A stretch of 64,000 nucleotides of DNA from Caulobacter vibrioides (GTDB lineage: Bacteria > Pseudomonadota > Alphaproteobacteria > Caulobacterales > Caulobacteraceae), in NCBI RefSeq assembly GCF_002310375.3, contig NZ_CP023315.3, positions 372,001 to 436,000 on the forward strand, read 5' to 3'. The position numbers and the translations under genes are program-made. The stretch's first letter is position 1. Every line of letters begins with the position of its first letter. This document shows, piece by piece, positions 53,025 through 61,737 of the stretch. Under the pieces are notes generated by a model. It worked only from the letters and a program-made list of their open reading frames with translations. It made no database searches and was not told the origin of the DNA.

Positions 53025-54122
53025 ATGCGCGACGGGTTCGAAGACGACACGACAGAATCGGTGTCGGAACCGAAGAAGGCCGGACGACTCGTCTATCCCT
53101 TCGAGACGGCGCCGGAGCAGGGCTCTGGCCAGGCGGTCGAGGTCGCGCCCGGCGTTCTGTGGCTGCGCATGCCGCTGGGCGGCTCGCTGCAGTTCATCAA
53201 TGTCTGGGCTATCGAGGATGGCGAGGGCTGGGCGGTGGTCGACACCGGCGTCCAGACCCGCGAGACCAGCCAGGCTTGGCGCGACGCCTTCGCCGAGGCG
53301 TTGGGCGGCAAGCCGATCACCCGCGTGATCGTCACCCACCTGCATCCGGACCATATCGGCCTGGCCGGCTGGATGACGCGCAAGTTCGACTGCCGGCTCT
53401 GGATGACGAGGCTGGAGTACTTCCAGTGCCGGATGCTGGTGGCCGACACCGGCCGCGAGGCGCCCGAGGACGGCGTTCGCTTCTTCCGCGCCGCCGGCTG
53501 GGACGAGGACGCCATCGAGAACTACAAGGCCCGCTTCGGCGGCTTCGGCAAGGCGATCTACGCGCTGCCCGACAGCTATCGTCGCCTGAGCGACGGCGAG
53601 GACTTCGAGATCGGCGGCCGCACCTGGCGCGTCGTCACCGGCCAGGGCCATTCGCCGGATCACGCCTGCCTGTGGTGTCCGGAACTGAAGCTGTTGATCT
53701 CGGGCGACCAGGTGCTGCCGCGCATCTCGTCGAACGTGTCGGTGTTCCCGACCGAGCCGGACGCTGATCCGCTGTCGGACTGGCTGCGCTCCCTGGCCAA
53801 GGTCAAGGCCACCGTGCCCGACGAGGTGATCGTGCTGCCCGCCCACAATGATCCCTTCGAGGGGCTGCACACGCGGATCGATGCGCTGATCTCCGGCCAC
53901 GAGCGGGGCCTGGCGCGGTTGGAGAAGAAGCTCGTTGAGCGCAAGCGCGTGGTCGACACCTTCGGCGCGCTGTTCGCGCGTCCCATCGGGCCTGACCTCC
54001 TGGGCATGGCGACCGGCGAGGCCCTGGCCCACCTCAACTGCCTGATCCGGCGCGGACGCGTGAAGCGCAAGGTCGATGGTGACGGGGTGGCCTGGTATGC
54101 GGCGAATTCTAGCGAAGCCTAA
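53025..54122 (+). CDS. Metallo-beta-lactamase-fold hydrolase
   Basis: A 365-residue cytoplasmic MBL-fold enzyme. Metal motif THLHPDHIGLAG (near residue 103), later His in GQGHSPDHACLW and Asp in LLISGDQVLP, plus His in LPAHNDPF. A winged-helix-like C-terminal part (about 265-365) is typical of LACTB2-like members. An N-terminal acidic segment (about 1-30) precedes the fold. It is 44 bp upstream of the MarR gene on the same strand. Substrate unknown; thioester or phosphodiester hydrolysis are both possible. Confidence 0.86.
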   Translation: MRDGFEDDTTESVSEPKKAGRLVYPFETAPEQGSGQAVEVAPGVLWLRMPLGGSLQFINVWAIEDGEGWAVVDTGVQTRETSQAWRDAFAEALGGKPITRVIVTHLHPDHIGLAGWMTRKFDCRLWMTRLEYFQCRMLVADTGREAPEDGVRFFRAAGWDEDAIENYKARFGGFGKAIYALPDSYRRLSDGEDFEIGGRTWRVVTGQGHSPDHACLWCPELKLLISGDQVLPRISSNVSVFPTEPDADPLSDWLRSLAKVKATVPDEVIVLPAHNDPFEGLHTRIDALISGHERGLARLEKKLVERKRVVDTFGALFARPIGPDLLGMATGEALAHLNCLIRRGRVKRKVDGDGVAWYAANSSEA

Positions 54123-54133
54123 AAACGACCGTT

Positions 54134-54159
54134 TGACATTTCGCATGTGAAATATACGG
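54134..54159 (+). promoter_or_regulatory. Promoter with a palindromic operator upstream of the marR operon
   Basis: TTGACA (54134-54139) and TATACG (54154-54159) are separated by 14 nt. The near-palindrome ATTTCGCATGTGAAAT (54139-54154, one mismatched pair) exactly fills the spacer, a good place for autorepression by the MarR protein encoded 8 nt downstream. Confidence 0.5.
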
Positions 54160-54166
54160 TTGGCGC

Positions 54167-54610
54167 ATGTCCACGCCCCCCAACCGTCGACTGGTCTTCC
54201 TGCTGAACGCCGGACACCGGCGCGTGCAGCGTTGGATCGAGGGGCGCATGGCGGCCGAAGGCGGGCTCACCGCCGCGCAGTCGGGCGTGCTGTTTTTTCT
54301 CGGAGAGCGAGACGGCGCCCTGATCGGCGAGGCGGCCGACGCGCTGGATCTTGCCCCCTCGGCCATGACCGGCCTGATCGACCGCATGGCCCGCGCCGAA
54401 CTGGTCGAACGCCGCGCCGACGCCAAGGACGGACGGGCCATGCGCCTGCACCTGACCGACAAGGGCCGCGCCGCGCGCGATACGGCCAAGGCCGGCCTGC
54501 GCGGCGTCAACGCCCAGCTCACCGAAGGCTTCACCGACGCGGAAATCAGCGTGGTCTCACGCTGGCTGACCAGTCTGCAGACCAAGTTCCCCAAGGGAGA
54601 TCCACAATGA
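54167..54610 (+). CDS. MarR family transcriptional regulator
   Basis: A 147-residue winged-helix regulator. The wing and recognition helix are in LTAAQSGVLFFLGERDGALI, IGEAADALDLAPSAMTGLID and RRADAKDGRAMRLHLTDKG. MarR dimers usually repress their own operon until a small aromatic or lipid ligand binds. The palindrome at 54139-54154 is a likely operator. The stop overlaps the start of the crotonase gene (ATGA), so both should be coregulated. Confidence 0.9.
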   Translation: MSTPPNRRLVFLLNAGHRRVQRWIEGRMAAEGGLTAAQSGVLFFLGERDGALIGEAADALDLAPSAMTGLIDRMARAELVERRADAKDGRAMRLHLTDKGRAARDTAKAGLRGVNAQLTEGFTDAEISVVSRWLTSLQTKFPKGDPQ

Positions 54611-55377
54611 CCGACCAAGTGACGGTGCAGATCGACGCCGGCGTGATGACCATCACCCTGGCGCGCCCGGAAAAGAAGAACGCGCTCTCCAACGCGATGT
54701 ACGGCGTGCTGGCCGACAGCCTGGAGGCGGCCGAGAAGGATCCGGCCATCCGCGTGGTGGTCTTCCAGGGCGATGGCGACAGCTTCACCGCCGGCAACGA
54801 CCTGCAGGACTTCGCCGCACAGGCCACCGGCGCCTTCAGCGGCGAGCGTCACGTGACCCGGTTCCTGAAGGCCCTGGCCCACGCCACCCGCCCGCTGGTC
54901 GCGGCCGTGCAGGGCCAGGCGGTCGGCGTGGGGACGACCATGCTGCTGCACTGTGACCTGGTGTTCGTCAGCCCCGACGCGCGGCTGACCACGCCGTTCG
55001 TGAACCTTGCCCTGGTGCCGGAGGCCGCGTCCAGCTGGTTGCTGCCGGCCCGGGTCGGCCACGCCCGCGCCTACGCGATGTTCGCCCTGGGCGAGGCGGT
55101 GGACGGCGCCACGGCGGTGGCCTGGGGCCTGGCCAACGGCCTCGTCGAGCCGGGCGATCTGCGGGCCCGGGCGCGCGCCGCCGCCGATCAGTTGGCGAAA
55201 CGCCCTCTCGGCGCCCTGACGGTCACCAAGCGTCTGATGCGCGACGCCGAGAAGATCGCCCAACTGATGGACACTGAGGGCGCGGAGTTCGCCGCGCGCC
55301 TGCAGACCGCCGAGGCGCGCGAGGCGTTCATGGCCTTCGCCGAACGCCGCGCCCCTGACTTCAGCAAGGCCGGCTAG
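54607..55377 (+). CDS. Enoyl-CoA hydratase/isomerase family protein
   Basis: A 256-residue crotonase. Visible motifs are LARPEKKNALSNAMY, the oxyanion loop FTAGNDLQDF, VQGQAVGVGTTMLLHCDLV and VNLALVPEAASSWLLP, where Glu is in the position used by isomerases and hydratases. It likely acts on an enoyl-CoA intermediate. It is translationally coupled to marR and followed after 3 nt by the DUF3995 gene. Confidence 0.88.
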   Translation: MTDQVTVQIDAGVMTITLARPEKKNALSNAMYGVLADSLEAAEKDPAIRVVVFQGDGDSFTAGNDLQDFAAQATGAFSGERHVTRFLKALAHATRPLVAAVQGQAVGVGTTMLLHCDLVFVSPDARLTTPFVNLALVPEAASSWLLPARVGHARAYAMFALGEAVDGATAVAWGLANGLVEPGDLRARARAAADQLAKRPLGALTVTKRLMRDAEKIAQLMDTEGAEFAARLQTAEAREAFMAFAERRAPDFSKAG

Positions 55378-55380
55378 GCC

Positions 55381-55797
55381 GTGCTGCTGGCCCTGCTACT
55401 GGCTGGGGTGCTGTTTCTGCTCGCGGGCGTACACGTCTACTGGGCGTTCGGTGGGCGGTGGCCGGGCCATGACGAAGCCTCGATGGTCGAGCATGTGGTC
55501 GGCCGCACGCGGGGCATGAAGGCGCCGAGCTTCCTCGCCGCCTTCGCCGTGGCCCTGGCGCTGATGGCGGGCGGGGGGCTGGTTCTGGCCTCCGCGTGGC
55601 CGCCCACGCCGCTGGAGCCCTGGCTGGACGCCGGCCGCTGGGCGCTGTTCGCCGTCTTCGCCGCGCGCGGCGCGGCCACCTATGTTCCGCGGATTTTTCG
55701 TTACGCCGAGGGCACGCCGTTCTGGCGTCTGAACCGGCGCGCCTACGGTCCGCTGTGCCTTGCGATCGCTCTGGGGATTTGCGCGATCCAGATGTAG
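55381..55797 (+). CDS. DUF3995 family membrane protein
   Basis: A 138-residue protein with four hydrophobic segments. LAGVHVYWAFGGRWPG at the N-terminus and VARGAATYVPRIFRYAEGTPF-like AARGAATYVPRIFRYAEGTP later match family DUF3995. It starts with a GTG 3 nt after the crotonase stop. Function unknown; its place in the MarR operon suggests it supports the same response. Confidence 0.78.
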   Translation: MLLALLLAGVLFLLAGVHVYWAFGGRWPGHDEASMVEHVVGRTRGMKAPSFLAAFAVALALMAGGGLVLASAWPPTPLEPWLDAGRWALFAVFAARGAATYVPRIFRYAEGTPFWRLNRRAYGPLCLAIALGICAIQM

Positions 55798-55833
55798 CGT
55801 AGCCGACATAACAACAAGCGGGAGGAAGCGGGC

Positions 55834-56805
55834 ATGAGCGGACGGATCACATCGGCCTTTGGGGCCAAGTCGACGGCGCGTGAGGTTGTCGCCGGGCATG
55901 ACCTTTCAGGTCGCGTGGCGATCGTCACCGGAGCAGCCACCGGCATCGGGGTGGAGACGGTGCGCGCGCTCGCCCTTGCTGGCGCGGAAGTGATCATCGC
56001 CGCCCGCAAGCCCGAGCTCGGCGAAGAGGTCGCCAACGCCATCAACGAAGAGGCTGGCTCCAAGCGGGTCAGTTTCGGCATGCTGGATCTCTCAAGCCTT
56101 GAGGCGATCCGCCACTTTGCCAACGTCTGGGGCGATCGCCGCATCGACATCCTGATCAACAACGCCGCCGTCATGGCCAGTCCGCTGATGCGCACCGCCG
56201 ACGGCTTCGAGATGCAGTTCGGCACCAACCATCTGGGCCACTTCCTGCTGTCGGTGTTGCTGGCCCCGAACCTGATCGCCGGCGCGAAAGCCAGCGGCAA
56301 GCCTTCGCGACTGGTCTCGCTGTCGTCGATCGGCCACCGGCGCTCGGGGATCCATTTCCACGATCCCAACTACACCACGCGGCCCTACGAGAAGTGGGAG
56401 GCCTATGGTCAGGCCAAGACCGCCAACAGCCTGTTCGCCCTCGGCTTCGACAAGCGCTTCAAGGACCACGGCGTCAACGCCAACGCCGTCATGCCGGGCG
56501 GCATCTTGACCCCACTGCAGCGCCACTTGCCGATCGAGGAGCAGCGCGCTCTGGGCTGGCTGGATGAGAACGACCAGCCGCGCGAGGGTTTCAAGTCGAC
56601 CGAACAAGGCGCGGCCACCAGCGTCTGGGCGGCGGTCGGCGACGAACTGGGCGGCGTCGGCGGGCTCTATCTGGAGGACTGCAACCAGGCGCTGCCGTGG
56701 AGCAAGGACAGCCCCTGGACCGGCGTCATGCCACACGCTCTGGACCCCGAGGCCGCCGATCGGCTCTGGGATCTGTCGGTCGACATCGTCGGGGCCGGCG
56801 CCTGA
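55834..56805 (+). CDS. Short-chain dehydrogenase/reductase (retinol-dehydrogenase-like)
   Basis: A 323-residue SDR. The cofactor motif VTGAATGIGVET is near residues 32-43 after a 30-residue N-terminal extension. NNAAVM follows, then catalytic Ser in SLSSIGH and the Tyr-x3-Lys pair YGQAK. The extended N-terminus and HLGHFLLSVLL resemble WWOX/retinol-dehydrogenase-type SDRs. GGGAGGAAG precedes the start. The stop and next start overlap (TGATG). Confidence 0.9.
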   Translation: MSGRITSAFGAKSTAREVVAGHDLSGRVAIVTGAATGIGVETVRALALAGAEVIIAARKPELGEEVANAINEEAGSKRVSFGMLDLSSLEAIRHFANVWGDRRIDILINNAAVMASPLMRTADGFEMQFGTNHLGHFLLSVLLAPNLIAGAKASGKPSRLVSLSSIGHRRSGIHFHDPNYTTRPYEKWEAYGQAKTANSLFALGFDKRFKDHGVNANAVMPGGILTPLQRHLPIEEQRALGWLDENDQPREGFKSTEQGAATSVWAAVGDELGGVGGLYLEDCNQALPWSKDSPWTGVMPHALDPEAADRLWDLSVDIVGAGA

Positions 56806-57320
56806 TGGAGCGGGCCACGACGCTGCGCCTGGCGGGCGTGGCGGTGCTGCTGGGCGTGGCGATCGACGTCGTCGCGCCCTTCCTGATCTATCCGCGTCTG
56901 GTCGAGCCCCAGCCGCATCTTGTCTATGTGCTGATCGATCTCCTGCTGCTGATCGGCATGCTGGGCGCGCGGGCCCTGACCGCCCGCGCCACCGGCCCCT
57001 TGGGCCTCGTCGGTTTCGTGGTGGCGATCCTGGGCGTCCTGCTGGTGCGCACCTCGCCTGCCGAGGTTTTCGGCCAGGCGTCCTACATGATCGCCTCGGC
57101 TGTCTGGTCGATTGGCATGGTGGTCTGGGCCGTGGACCTGTTGCGGGCGCGCGTGCTGCGGCTGGCGGCGGGTCTGTGGATCGCAGCCCTGGTCGTCGGA
57201 CTTGGCGGCCTTATGCTGAAGGACCACGGTCCGGTCGCCCACATGGCCAAGATGGCCTTCCTGCTCGGCTTCGCCGTCGTCGGCGTTCAACTGTTCAAAA
57301 CGCGTGGAGATCCCGCATGA
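56805..57320 (+). CDS. Small integral membrane protein of unknown function
   Basis: A 171-residue protein with about five or six hydrophobic helices and almost no soluble part. I recognise no family. It resembles small four-helix or DUF-type membrane proteins found beside lipid-modifying SDRs. Overlaps at both ends (TGATG with the SDR before, ATGA with the SDR after) mean it is translated with them. Confidence 0.7.
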   Translation: MERATTLRLAGVAVLLGVAIDVVAPFLIYPRLVEPQPHLVYVLIDLLLLIGMLGARALTARATGPLGLVGFVVAILGVLLVRTSPAEVFGQASYMIASAVWSIGMVVWAVDLLRARVLRLAAGLWIAALVVGLGGLMLKDHGPVAHMAKMAFLLGFAVVGVQLFKTRGDPA

Positions 57321-58174
57321 GCCTCAAGAACAAGACCCTGTTCGTCACCGGCGCCTCGCGGGGCATCGGTCTGGCCATCGCCGTGCGCGCCGCCCGAGAT
57401 GGCGCAAATGTGGTGATCGCAGCCAAGACCGCCGAGGCCCATCCCAAGCTGCCCGGCACCATCTACACCGCCGCCAAGGCGATCGAGGACGCGGGCGGCA
57501 AGGCCCTGCCGCTGGTGGTGGACGTGCGCGAGGAGGCCAGCGTGCAGGAAGCGGTCGACAAAGCCGTGGCCCAGTTCGGCGGCATCGACATCTGCGTCAA
57601 CAACGCCTCGGCCATCTCGCTGACCCCGACCCTGATGACCGATATGAAGCGCTATGACCTGATGCACCAGATCAATACGCGCGGCACGTTCGTCACCTCC
57701 AAGGCCTGCATCCCGCACCTGAAGAACGCCGAGAACCCGCACGTTCTCATGCTGTCGCCGCCGCTGGACATGTCGCCGCGCTGGTTCGGCTCACACGTGG
57801 CCTACACCATGGCCAAGTTCGGCATGTCGATGTGCGTGCTGGGCATGGCCGAGGAGTTCAGGCCCGACGGGATCGCCTTCAACGCCCTGTGGCCGCGCAC
57901 CGGCATCGCCACGGCGGCCATCCAGTTCGCCCTTACCGGCGAGGAGGGCCTGCGTCATTGCCGCACGCCCGAAATCATGGCCGACGCGGCCTATGGGATC
58001 TTCAACAAGCCCTCGCGGGACTTCAGCGGCAACTTCCTGATCGACGACACCTTCCTCTATGGCGAGGGCGTGCGCGACTTCAATCATTACAAGGTCGACC
58101 CGACCGCCAGCCTGATGCCGGACTTCTTCGTGCCCGAGAGCAGCGAGCCGCCGCCGGGGGTGAAGATCGGGTGA
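57317..58174 (+). CDS. Short-chain dehydrogenase/reductase (HSDL2-like)
   Basis: A 285-residue SDR. VTGASRGIGLAIA binds NAD(P), NNASAI follows, and the active site is Tyr-x3-Lys in YTMAK with Ser in MLSPPLDMSP one step before. KTAEAHPKLPGTIYTAAK and the C-terminal NFLIDDTFL place it with hydroxysteroid-dehydrogenase-like 2 proteins, probably acting on fatty-acyl or sterol-like substrates. It is the last gene of the MarR-led operon. Confidence 0.9.
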   Translation: MSLKNKTLFVTGASRGIGLAIAVRAARDGANVVIAAKTAEAHPKLPGTIYTAAKAIEDAGGKALPLVVDVREEASVQEAVDKAVAQFGGIDICVNNASAISLTPTLMTDMKRYDLMHQINTRGTFVTSKACIPHLKNAENPHVLMLSPPLDMSPRWFGSHVAYTMAKFGMSMCVLGMAEEFRPDGIAFNALWPRTGIATAAIQFALTGEEGLRHCRTPEIMADAAYGIFNKPSRDFSGNFLIDDTFLYGEGVRDFNHYKVDPTASLMPDFFVPESSEPPPGVKIG

Positions 58175-58176
58175 CG

Positions 58177-58288
58177 CCCTGCGTCCTTCGAGGCGCGCTT
58201 AAGAGCGCGCACCTCAGGATGAGGAGGACTTTGCTGGGTCCCTCATCCTGAGGCGTGAGGCGAAGCCGAGCCTCGGAGGACGCACGGC
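58177..58288. repeat. Long inverted repeat, CCTCAGGATGAGG family, copy 3
   Basis: Arms 58177-58224 and 58240-58286. GCGTCCTTCGAGGC and CCTCAGGATGAGG face their complements and the left arm has the inner hairpin GCGCGCTTAAGAGCGCGC. It ends 2 nt before the TfoX-like stop. Confidence 0.9.
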
Positions 58289-58289
58289 G

Positions 58290-58628
58290 CTAGCGCTTCT
58301 TCTTCGCGCCCGCCCGCGCCGCCACGGCCAGCGATTTCCGCGCCCAGTCCAGCAGGAGATCCTGGTCGTCCAGCGCCTCGGCGGGGGCGGTCCAATAAGC
58401 CATGGTCTTGCCGTCCTCGAACGGCGCGAAGGCCTGGGCGCCGGCGGCCTCGAACGCGACCTTCAGGGTCTCATCGCCCTTCAGATAAAGCACGTCGTCG
58501 TCGATCAGCGCGAAGAACAGCCCGTTCGCATAGACGCCGACTCCCCCGAACATCCGCCGGGCGCTGACCTCCCCCAACGGGGCCAGCAGCTCCAGAACGA
58601 AGTCCCTGTAGTCGTTGGATACCGCCAT
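58290..58628 (-). CDS. TfoX/Sxy N-terminal domain protein
   Basis: A 112-residue protein with only the TfoX N-terminal domain: MAVSNDYRDFVLELLAPLG, ARRMFGGVGVYANGLFFALI, LYLKGDET and FAPFEDGKTMAYWTAP. Full-length TfoX controls competence in gammaproteobacteria; single-domain versions are common in alphaproteobacteria and unassigned. The C-terminus is basic (GAKKKR). Its ATG (58628-58626) overlaps the ATG of the divergent GNAT by 2 bp. Confidence 0.85.
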   Translation of the reverse strand: MAVSNDYRDFVLELLAPLGEVSARRMFGGVGVYANGLFFALIDDDVLYLKGDETLKVAFEAAGAQAFAPFEDGKTMAYWTAPAEALDDQDLLLDWARKSLAVAARAGAKKKR

Positions 58629-59106
58629 GACCGTCTCCGTCCGTCCCGCCACGCCCGCCGACGCGGGCCTGATCCACCAGTTCATCCTCGATCTGGCCGA
58701 GTATGAGAAGCTGCTCGACACCGTCCAGGCGACGGAAGGCGACACGGCCGCGGCCCTGTTCGGCGACAAGGCCCGGGCCTTCGCCGACATCGCCGAGATC
58801 GACGGAGAGCCGGTGGGCTTTGCGCTGTGGTTCTACAACTATTCCACCTTCGTGGGGCGGCACGGGATCTATCTGGAGGATCTGTTCGTGCGGCCGTCGG
58901 CGCGGGGTTCGGGCGCGGGCAAGGCGCTGCTGGCCAACCTCGCCAAGCGGTGCGTCGACCAAGGCCTTGGGCGCCTGGAGTGGTCGGTCCTCGACTGGAA
59001 CGCCCCGTCGATCGCCTTTTATGACAGCCTGGGCGCCGCCGCGATGGACGAGTGGATCATCCGCCGCATGACCGGCGAGGCGCTGCGCAAGCTGGCAGGG
59101 GTCTGA
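58627..59106 (+). CDS. GNAT family N-acetyltransferase
   Basis: A 159-residue acetyltransferase: MTVSVRPATPADAGLIHQF begins it, and GIYLEDLFVRPSARGSGAGK (near 78-97) holds the acetyl-CoA motif, followed by LEWSVLDWNAPSIAFYDSLGA. This matches the spermidine/diamine-type and other small-molecule GNATs. The start codon overlaps that of the divergent TfoX-like gene, so its promoter must lie in the latter's coding region. Polyamine acetylation is conceivable given the polyamine genes at 15.4-18.1 kb, but this is only a guess. Confidence 0.86.
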   Translation: MTVSVRPATPADAGLIHQFILDLAEYEKLLDTVQATEGDTAAALFGDKARAFADIAEIDGEPVGFALWFYNYSTFVGRHGIYLEDLFVRPSARGSGAGKALLANLAKRCVDQGLGRLEWSVLDWNAPSIAFYDSLGAAAMDEWIIRRMTGEALRKLAGV

Positions 59107-59139
59107 GGTTTTCCTCTCCCGCTCAACGGGGGAGGAGGA

Positions 59140-60408
59140 CTATTCCAGCCGGTCGGCTTTGCGCAGTTCCGGGAACAGGAAGGCCCAGATCCCCGTGACC
59201 GCCATGGCCCCGACGCCGCCGAACACCGCCGCGCCGATCGGGCCCAGCAGCCAGGCCGCCGCGCCGCTCTCGACCTCGCCGAGCTCGTTGGAGGCGCTGA
59301 TGAACACGCCGGACACAGCCGCGACCCGGCCGCGCATGGCGTCGGGGGTCACGATCTGCACTAGGGTCTGGCGGACATAGACGCTCAGCATGTCGGCCCC
59401 GCCCAGCACCGCCAGGGCCGCCACCGACAGCCAGACCAGCTTGGAGAGACCAAAGACCACCGTCGCGAGGCCGAACACGGCGACGCCCGCGAACATGATC
59501 TTACCGGCGTGGCGGCGGATCGGGTTGGCCGCCAGATAGAGCCCCACCAGGCAGGCGCCGATGGCTGGCGCGGCGCGCAACAGGCCAAAGCCGCCGGGGC
59601 CGATGTGCAGCACGTCCTTGGCGAACACCGGCAGCAGGGCCGTCGCGCCGCCCAGGATCACCGCGAACAGATCCAGCGAGATCGAGCCGAACACGATCTT
59701 GTTGTTCCAGACGTAGGACAGCCCCTCCTTGATCAGCTCGACGCGCGAGCCGGGCTGCGGCTCGGGCTTGGTGGGCTTGCGGATCGACAGGGCCAAAAGG
59801 GCGGCGACCAGATAGAGGCCGAACGAGGCTCCGAACGCCAGGGCCGGCGAGTGGATCAGCAGGAGGCCGCCGAGCGCCGGTCCCCCGATCGATCCGGCCT
59901 GCCAGGACAGCGAGTTCCAGGCGATGGCGCGCGGCAGCAGCGGACGCGGCACCAGCATCGGCCCCATGGCGCTGCTGGCCGGCGAGAGGAAGGCGCGGCT
60001 GGCGCCGAACAGCACCGAGATCGCGAAGATCGGCCACAGCTGGTGCGAGCCCATCAGGGCCAGGACCAGCAGAACGCCAGCGCTGATGGCGTCCAGAGCC
60101 AGGGTGGCGGCGACGATCAGCTTGCGCGTCCGGCGGTCGGCGGTCTCGCCCGCCACCAGCGTCAGCAGGAACAGCGGCAGGAACTGCGCCAGGCCGATCA
60201 TGCTGACCAGGAACGCCGACTCGCCGACCGACTTGGTCATCCGGGCGATGGCGTAGACCTGCCAGCCCAGGGCCACCGACTGGATCTGCACACCCAGGGT
60301 GGAGACGAACCGCGCCGCCCAGAACAGAAGGAAGTCACGTTCCCGCAACAGGGCGCGGGTAGGGTTCTCGAGCGAAGGCTCGGACGGCGGGGCGGCGGTG
60401 TCGGACAT
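59140..60408 (-). CDS. MFS transporter (enterobactin-exporter/DUF894-like)
   Basis: A 422-residue, 12-helix MFS protein. The start FLLFWAARFVSTLGVQIQSVALGW and GETADRRTRKLIV match the EntS-like group. ALGGLLLIHSPALAFGASF is in the middle. Substrates of this group include siderophores and drugs. The ATG at 60408 or one 12 nt upstream (60420) may be used. A short palindrome (CCTCTCCCGCTCAACGGGGGAGGAGG, split here) sits just after the stop as a possible terminator. Confidence 0.85.
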   Translation of the reverse strand: MSDTAAPPSEPSLENPTRALLRERDFLLFWAARFVSTLGVQIQSVALGWQVYAIARMTKSVGESAFLVSMIGLAQFLPLFLLTLVAGETADRRTRKLIVAATLALDAISAGVLLVLALMGSHQLWPIFAISVLFGASRAFLSPASSAMGPMLVPRPLLPRAIAWNSLSWQAGSIGGPALGGLLLIHSPALAFGASFGLYLVAALLALSIRKPTKPEPQPGSRVELIKEGLSYVWNNKIVFGSISLDLFAVILGGATALLPVFAKDVLHIGPGGFGLLRAAPAIGACLVGLYLAANPIRRHAGKIMFAGVAVFGLATVVFGLSKLVWLSVAALAVLGGADMLSVYVRQTLVQIVTPDAMRGRVAAVSGVFISASNELGEVESGAAAWLLGPIGAAVFGGVGAMAVTGIWAFLFPELRKADRLE

Positions 60409-60610
60409 CGCGCCGAACATAGGGCCAAGTCGTCGCACCGCAACGTTATTGACCTCGCAAAGCCTTGGCCCTACAGCGCCGCATCTTCTGGAGGTTTTCA
60501 GGCATGCGACGCCTGCGACGAATGAAGCGCGAACGCGCCACGATCTGAAGCCCTCCCGCGCGCCTTCGTGTCGGGAGTCCCCGACGCTCTTTCGCATTTC
60601 TCGAAGGCCG

Positions 60611-61141
60611 ATGACCTCCGTTCACAAGTCTGCTTCTCCCGAGCCCTATCCGCCGCTGGTCCACGAGACCCCCGCGTTGGAGGCCGCCGTCACCGCCCTG
60701 ATCGACCGGGTTTTTGGCCCGGGACGTTTCGCCAAGTCGTCCGAGCGCCTGCGTGAGGGCAACACCTTGCTGGCCGACTGCTCGTTCGTGTCCCTGCGCG
60801 GCGGCGCGCCGGTGGGCTGCGTTCGCATGTGGCCCGTGACGATCGGCGGTGAGCCGGTCGCGTTCCTCGGGCCGCTGGCCGTTGATCCCGATGAGCGCAG
60901 CGCCGGCCTTGGCCAGGCGCTGGTCGAGGCCGCCTGCGAGGCCGCCCGCGCCGCCGGCTGGCGCGCGGTGCTGCTGGTGGGGGACGGCCCCTATTTCGGA
61001 CGCGTCGGCTTCACCAACGCTCATACGGCCGGCGTCGTCATGCCCGGACCGGTGGATCAGCGGCGCGTGCTGCTGTTGCCGCTGCGCGAGGGCGGGGACC
61101 TGGGGCTTTCAGGCCCCGTCGCCGTTGACCCTCAAGCTTGA
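60611..61141 (+). CDS. GNAT family N-acetyltransferase (YhbS-like)
   Basis: A 176-residue acetyltransferase. The acetyl-CoA site is LGPLAVDPDERSAGLGQALV (near 83-102), followed by LLVGDGPYFGRVGF, typical of the COG3153/YhbS-like group. LIDRVFGPGRFAKSSERLREG opens the domain. The ATG at 60611 is preferred; the longer frame upstream overlaps the divergent MFS gene. Substrate unknown. Confidence 0.86.
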   Translation: MTSVHKSASPEPYPPLVHETPALEAAVTALIDRVFGPGRFAKSSERLREGNTLLADCSFVSLRGGAPVGCVRMWPVTIGGEPVAFLGPLAVDPDERSAGLGQALVEAACEAARAAGWRAVLLVGDGPYFGRVGFTNAHTAGVVMPGPVDQRRVLLLPLREGGDLGLSGPVAVDPQA

Positions 61142-61173
61142 GCCGGAGCCCGCGACGGCCTAACTGAACGGGC

Positions 61174-61737
61174 ATGACCGACACGCCCTTCAAGTCTGGC
61201 CTGGATGGCGTCGCTCAGTCCGTGAAAGCGGCGGGCGAGCGCGGCCTGCCGCCCGTCCACCTCTGGAACCCGCCCCACTGCGGCGAGATCGACATCCGCA
61301 TCCGCAAGGACGGGGTCTGGTTCCACGAAGGCACGCCGATTGGCCGCGAGGCGCTGGTGCGCCTGTTCTCGACCGTTTTGCGCCGCGATCCGGACGGCTA
61401 TCACCTGGTGACGCCGGTCGAGAAGATGAAGATCACCGTCGAGGACGCGCCGTTCATCGCCGTGCGCGTGGATCGCGAGGGCGAGGATCTGGTCTTCCAG
61501 ACCAATGTCGGCGACACGGTCACGGCGAGCGCGGACAACCCGATCCGCGTCACGATCGATCAGGAAACAGGCGAGCCTCGCCCCTATGTCCACGTCCGCC
61601 GGGGCCTGGAGGCGCTGATCGCGCGTTCGGTGTTCTACGAACTGGCCGAGATGGCGGTGGACGAGGGCGGCGTCTGGGGCGTGCGCTCGGGCGGGGCGTT
61701 CTTCCCGATCGCCGCGCCCGGCAAGGGTCTGGCATGA
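61174..61737 (+). CDS. DUF1285 domain protein
   Basis: A 187-residue cytoplasmic protein of the DUF1285 family: PPVHLWNPPHCGEIDIRIRK, DGVWFHEGTPIGREALVRLFSTVLRR and YVHVRRGLEALIARSVFYELAEMA are the conserved blocks. Function is not established. The stop overlaps the start of the NUDIX gene (ATGA), and the CCA-adding enzyme follows, an arrangement conserved in many alphaproteobacteria. Confidence 0.86.
   Translation: MTDTPFKSGLDGVAQSVKAAGERGLPPVHLWNPPHCGEIDIRIRKDGVWFHEGTPIGREALVRLFSTVLRRDPDGYHLVTPVEKMKITVEDAPFIAVRVDREGEDLVFQTNVGDTVTASADNPIRVTIDQETGEPRPYVHVRRGLEALIARSVFYELAEMAVDEGGVWGVRSGGAFFPIAAPGKGLA

Noticed and set aside
60299-60610. N-terminal extension of the GNAT at 60611
   Set aside because: It runs antisense to the MFS gene, and the family N-terminus begins at the ATG at 60611.
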